From the NCBI GenBank assembly GCA_038277395.1, contig CM076196.1, positions 95,362,385-95,426,384 of the forward strand: a stretch of DNA of 64,000 nucleotides. Reading direction: 5' to 3'. The stretch comes from Dryocosmus kuriphilus (Eukaryota > Arthropoda > Insecta > Hymenoptera > Cynipidae). A program made the translations under genes and the position numbers. The first letter of the stretch is position 1; each line of letters begins with the position of its first letter. Shown piece after piece: positions 59,976 through 64,000 of this stretch. The notes under the pieces were generated by a model. It did no database searches, had not been told where the DNA came from, and saw only the letters and a list, made by a program, of their open reading frames with translations.

Positions 59976-60215
59976 TCATTCGTTCCTTCAGTTCAACGAA
60001 TAACTTGTTTTTATTTAAATTGTAGATCAAACTAACTTTTCCTTCAGTTTTATTTACATCCCCATGAGAAACACATACGCGAAAACAGAACCGCGCAATT
60101 GCACTTTTCACCAATACACTGTCATTTCAACTGCCAATTACACTGCTGCAACGCTTATTTCTCACCAGCGTATGTAAGTGGGCCGATTCTAAACATCCTC
60201 GTCGCCATTTTTTGG

Positions 60216-60480
60216 TGTCTGTGAGCAACTGAATAAAACACTGGTGTTGTGTAAAAGTGAAATAATTAGTTTACTAATAATAGAAACTCCATAAGCGAAC
60301 AACACAACGGCACGCAAGTCATCGCGTGAGTGACTTGGCGTGCAAATAATAATCGCTTAGAACAAATGTGGCTCCTGCTTGAGCTGTCGGATCAGAGAGA
60401 CTGAACTGTGCGTACTGCGCCCGGCACCGTTTGACTGTGCGTTGATGTAGTGTCGGTATTAATGCTTACTGCTTTAGCGA
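60216..60480 (-). repeat. Probable 5' LTR of the mag-like element
   Basis: On the minus strand the presumed LTR ends with CACCAAAAAA and is followed by TGGCGACGAGGATGTTTAG at 60215-60197. That is a good primer-binding-site candidate and close to the site of mag-type elements as I recall it. The outer end is unplaced and no second copy is available. Confidence 0.5.
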
Positions 60481-60539
60481 TCATCATGTCGTTCTTTTAC
60501 TCATGCATGCTCTTCACGTACATAGTCTACATATACCAC

Positions 60540-60700
60540 AGAAAGAAAGTCTTTTCAAATATCGCAGACATTATTATCCTGATGAGGGAATCGCTAATGA
60601 TAGCGAAACGTCGAATTTCATGAAGCATCATTATTTTTATGATCAGAAGTAGTAGTCGCCTATCACGATTATTACATTCCTAAATTAAACCATCATTCTG
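60540..60700 (+). repeat. Second Penelope-like terminal repeat with hammerhead-like core
   Basis: CTGATGAGGGAATCGCTAATGAT at 60573 is followed by AGCGAAACGTCGAATTTC. It aligns with the minus strand of 52265-52425 through GATTATTRCATTCC at its end. Cleavage-site-like GTC follows GAAAC. Stem II here is imperfect. Confidence 0.6.
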
Positions 60701-60839
60701 ACGAGAAAAATCGACACCTAAACAAAAATAATTTAATCATATGTTCAATATAGCGGCAAGACTCAGGCATAGAATGCCTGTCCCTGTATTATAATATTTG
60801 TATATATTAATTATGTTGGTCATTCCACATTCTTTTCAG

Positions 60840-61700
60840 CAGGCGTTCGATCAAACAAACTTTTTTTGCCTTGCTAACATTCTTATTCGTATCTCAGGCA
60901 GAATCGCCCCTGTACCGTCTCCGTGGGGTTCATTTCGGGGCATGCTAGTTGTTGTTGCACTCGCTTCTTGATATTTTCAATTTCGAACGCGGAAAGGAGC
61001 TTACGTTGCTCAATTGAGCGGAATTTTTGCTAGGTGTTGTGAGGTCACCCCGAATACAATTCCGGATGAAGGACCATGAAGAGCTATATTCTTCGTCCGT
61101 CAGATACCACCCTTAGAAAAAAGCCTCAAAGTGACATCTGACCACATACTTGTTCACGGTTTTCCATGAAACCCGCTTCTTGGTCTGTGTGGCCACCTTT
61201 TGTTGCTGGAGTGCGGTCTCAACCTCGGATTTAATTCAGCTGATGGTTCTTCTATGGAGTAGATTCTCTTGAGTCATCAACTTTATTCTACGAGTAAGGT
61301 CTTCTAGTGTTACTGTCGGTAATTCCGCAAATTTCACCACAAATTTTCAGCAAAAGGCCATCCCGTCTTGTGAAGTGGTTGTCATATCCAGCTCGTTTTC
61401 AAATTGTCAGCGCATCAAGTACTCATCATGTTGAGGACGAAAATAAATGCGCTGCTGCGTTATTCCTGCTGAAGTGGCTGGACGTTCATTGTAGTCCGAA
61501 GCATCATCAGCAGTTGTGCCGGGTGAAACAGCATCCGCCGCCTTTTGCCGGTGCTCTAGTTGGACAGAATTCTCTTCGAGTGACATGGTCCGAGCTGCCT
61601 GTCTATCACGCAACTCGCCGTTGTCAGTCCGAGTGTTTTTACCCCCATCGGCGTATCAGGGTGGAACCTACGATCTTCGTGTAGCGACCACCGCTTTATA
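60840..61700 (-). pseudogene. LINE N-terminal region (R4/Dong-like, tentative)
   Basis: On the minus strand the piece 61613-61407 contains MSLEENSVQLEHRQKAADA and RPQHDEYLMR. After a shift there follow LEDLTRRIKLMTQENLLHRR, KKRVSWKTVNKYVVRCHFEAF and, near 60860, KNVSKAKKVCLIERLLKRM. The reading stays recognisably protein-like over 800 bases with several stops. I recognise it as sequence that sits upstream of the RT in R4-type LINEs, but this memory is not certain. No RT follows at lower coordinates, so the piece is truncated. Confidence 0.5.
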
Positions 61701-62042
61701 AAGTTTTCAAAATTTTCCATAAGGTTTTTTGTTAGGTAGGGAAAGGGTGCTCCGCAATCGCAGAGCCCTACATGCGAGGGTGAAGTCTGAATACTTGAGG
61801 GTCGACCTGGTATCCTAGAGACACCGCTTAGGACACAATATCGCTGGTACCATGCAGCCTTGCGCAGGGTAGTTCACGCCTATGGCTTGGGGGTTTTCCA
61901 TCGGACCATTCCTGGACAATTTTCCTCGACTGCTTATTCAACTTTGTAAACATATTCAGCCGAAACCCTCGGTACAGGGACCCTCTGTCCGCAACCTGAG
62001 GACGCACCCGGTGGCCTGGACAAGGGCTCCATCCTAAGAAAC

Positions 62043-62225
62043 CCGGATGCCGGGATATGTTATTATTGTTATTTGGGCCACCTTCCTCCGCAAGTGCTCA
62101 TGACCCGGTATTTCGCTACTAAACAGGGTCACGAACGCGGCGAGTGCTTAGTAGTAGATTCGTTAGTGTCAGATGCCGTTTCAAGAACTATTCTGCTTGG
62201 GCGTTCTTCAAATAAATAAAATAAT
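62043..62225 (+). repeat. LINE 3' untranslated tail, second copy
   Basis: TTATTTGGGCCACCTTCCTCC through AGTGCTCATGACCCGGTA and CAGATGCCGTTTCAAGAACT matches 35850-35985. It ends in AAATAAATAAAATAA. The stretch 61740-62042 before it may be more of the same tail but has no counterpart here. Confidence 0.7.
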
Positions 62226-62339
62226 CCTGCTCTAGACCATGAAGCATCGCAGCTTTTGCTCTGGCGTAAAAGGATGCTTGAAGAAAGAGAAATTATTTTG
62301 AATTTAGGAGATTCATAAGTGCATAAATTATGCAATTTT

Positions 62340-63600
62340 GTTGTTTTCTCTTGTCTCTTTCCTAGAAATGGTATTGTGCTGATGTCCTCTGGCAGCTTTG
62401 TGTGTTTGGTCTCACACGTCTATCTTTTTGTGCTTACTAGGCGGCCCATTGCTCCAGCCGCCCCGACAGTTATCGCAATGTGCAGTGGTTCTTCGCATAG
62501 GAAATAGGCTGTCGCCGTTGTTGACGTAGTCCTCATTGCTCCCTCCACCCCTCTGAGCGCTAGCTTTTGCAATTATTGCAGTCCTTCCTGCATCGTTTTG
62601 AGTTCAACTCGAGACCACCAGACCACTGCTGCTTATAGAAGCCTTGATTTATGGACCGCGGAGTAGAGTCAGGCTATCATTTTGGCCCTAAGCACTATGT
62701 CAGTCCAAAGACTCTTCTACACATCCAAAAGGTTGTGATGACAATTCTTCATTGCTCTTCCAGATGCCTCGCCCAGTTCAGTTTGCTATCTAGGATAACT
62801 TACAGATATTTAACCGAATTTGAAGTCATTAACCTCTTGCCACGAAATGCAAGAGACTCGATCTTCGGAACTTTGTATTTCCTGGTGAAGATTACCAAAC
62901 TGGTCTTCTCTGCATTATCAAGAGCCCTGAGCTATCGCAGCAGAGCTCTATGATGCACACCGCCCACCTTGCAGCCACATCAATATGTCCATATGAGTGT
63001 CCCTGACTAAAATTAGGAAGCCATTGCGTAAACTTGGGTATAGTACCCTTTCTCATTCAAACAACGTAGGTCACCGTCGACCACGATACACAACAGGAGA
63101 GGTGAAAGCACACCCGCCTGTAGGTATCTCCGTGGCGCCACTCCCCTGACCAGGCCTTTGCCCCATCTGGTTTCGAGATGCCTTATGTGTAGCATGCTTC
63201 TCATCCAGTCTACCAGCCGGTTTGGCACACCGCACCTTGAAGCATCCCGGCAGATCATTGTGTGGGGGTATTACTGAAGGCATCCTCTATGACCAAGGAA
63301 GTGCCCACCGTGTATCCTCCTTGTTCAAGCCTGGAAGGCGTACTTCTCTCTGTGCAGCGAGGAGGTTAAAAGGACCTCATCTCTAATGTGTCTCTCAACC
63401 AGCTTCTCTACCGTTTTCAAGATGAAAGACGTCAAGCTGAATGGCCTAACATCCTTTGCAGCAGTGTAGCCTTCTTTTCATGGTTTGGGTAAAAATGCCA
63501 CTCTGCTGTTCTTACATGCCAACGACATGTGTTTAGGGGAAATACTGGTCTTAAACAGTTTTATCAATGAGGCAGTCCATGTCCTTTTTTAAGAGCACTG
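62340..63600 (-). pseudogene. R1/Jockey-like LINE reverse transcriptase
   Basis: Read from 63600 downward. Broken frames near 63450 carry the RPISLTSF-type segment. 63258-63013 has CGVPNRLVDWMRSMLHIRHL, TRWGKGLVRGVAP, LQAGVLSPLLLCIVVDGDLR and YYTQVYAMAS, where the catalytic YADD reads YAMA. Near 62900 comes VIFTRKYKVPKI and then DSKLNWARHLEEQ. Further C-terminal pieces extend to about 62440. The RT is inactive by mutation of both aspartates as well as by stops. No poly(A) boundary is evident at 62230-62340. Confidence 0.8.
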
Positions 63601-64000
63601 ATTATTAGAGTACCGATATAAAACATTTTTTTCGAAATCGATATCGGTTCTTCAGGGAAAGTGTCTCCCGGTGGTCCTTATTAACTATGCAAAACTAGAA
63701 AAATGTCAGATAAAATCTTCAGGCTCCTCAGTGGCCTTGAAAAATTGAAAATTAGGCCAAAATACTTAAAAATAGCACGCATTACCTATCCTGGGCGAGG
63801 GGTTCAGCGTGGGTCCATATGCGTGCATGCGAACAAGAAAGTCACCAAAAATGCGCGCAGCGATCACGTTCGCCGTAATCATAAGAATGATGATGCGAAA
63901 AATGCCACGAAATTTGCGTTAAATCGACTAACATGTATTTATTACGACTTGTAAGATTTTAGTCTAATGCGAAACGCAGTTTTTTGCAGGGACTCCAGTC
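63601..64000. other. Unassigned end of the window
   Basis: An 83-codon plus-strand frame at 63703-63954 is open but basic, low in complexity and unrecognised. No element ends were seen. Confidence 0.4.

Noticed and set aside
61307..61701. Plus-strand frames of 125 and 61 codons
   Set aside because: The minus strand in the same place reads as LINE protein (MSLEENSVQLEHRQ); the plus frames are its shadow.
1..64000. tRNA genes, rRNA and CRISPR arrays
   Set aside because: A reading for TTCGANTC-type B boxes with acceptor pairing, rRNA core sequences, and spaced identical short repeats gave nothing that held up.

Overview
The window is eukaryotic, repeat-dominated, AT-rich DNA, most probably from an insect. 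The non-LTR reverse transcriptase at 53.3-54.5 kb is of a type I associate with ant and wasp genomes, so Hymenoptera is my best guess, but only a database search could fix the host. I see no convincing host gene, rRNA, tRNA or CRISPR array. Almost every recognisable protein belongs to a transposable element, and every one is broken by stops, frameshifts, deletions or later insertions.

Layout. 1-3776: 5' part of a decayed Ty3/gypsy element on the minus strand, leaving the window at base 1. 3779-17218: a three-layer nest. A palindromic element of about 0.6 kb was split by an env-bearing, errantivirus-like Ty3/gypsy element (4245-17065, 375-bp LTRs, AATT target duplication). The env-like gene of that element was then split by a second, mdg3/micropia-like Ty3/gypsy element (10655-16272, TTAC duplication). 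17341-18615: Tc1-like transposon. 19540-20225: array of a 134-bp tandem repeat. 23428-23678: short hAT-type element with a perfect 8-bp target duplication. 26921-28622: DNA element with long inverted ends built of about 120-bp units and a ruined gene inside. 29774-30858 and 36353-38068: two long foldback palindromes. 31.9-36.0 kb: LINE 3' fragments (R4/Dong-like and R1-like) around a small element with inverted ends at 33511-34292.

38186-47503: an LTR element of about 9.3 kb on the minus strand with LTRs of 1.3-1.4 kb. 47700-52000: an R4/Dong-like LINE (minus) interrupted by a related solo LTR (50247-51543). 52.3-53.2 kb: Penelope-like element remnant with a GIY-YIG domain and an end sequence carrying a hammerhead-ribozyme-like core; the same end sequence recurs at 60.5-60.7 kb. 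53270-55065: another LINE. 55400-60220: mag-like Ty3/gypsy (minus) split by an unclassified 1.2-kb insertion. 60.8-63.6 kb: more LINE pieces (R4-like and R1/Jockey-like).

The genes do not cooperate in a host pathway. Each set (gag, protease, reverse transcriptase, RNase H, integrase, sometimes env; or a transposase) once served its own element. The window is best read as a record of successive insertions with readable nesting order. Its most unusual features are the nests, the long palindromes, and six long C or G homopolymer tracts, at least four of which lie where an element had a short C/G run.
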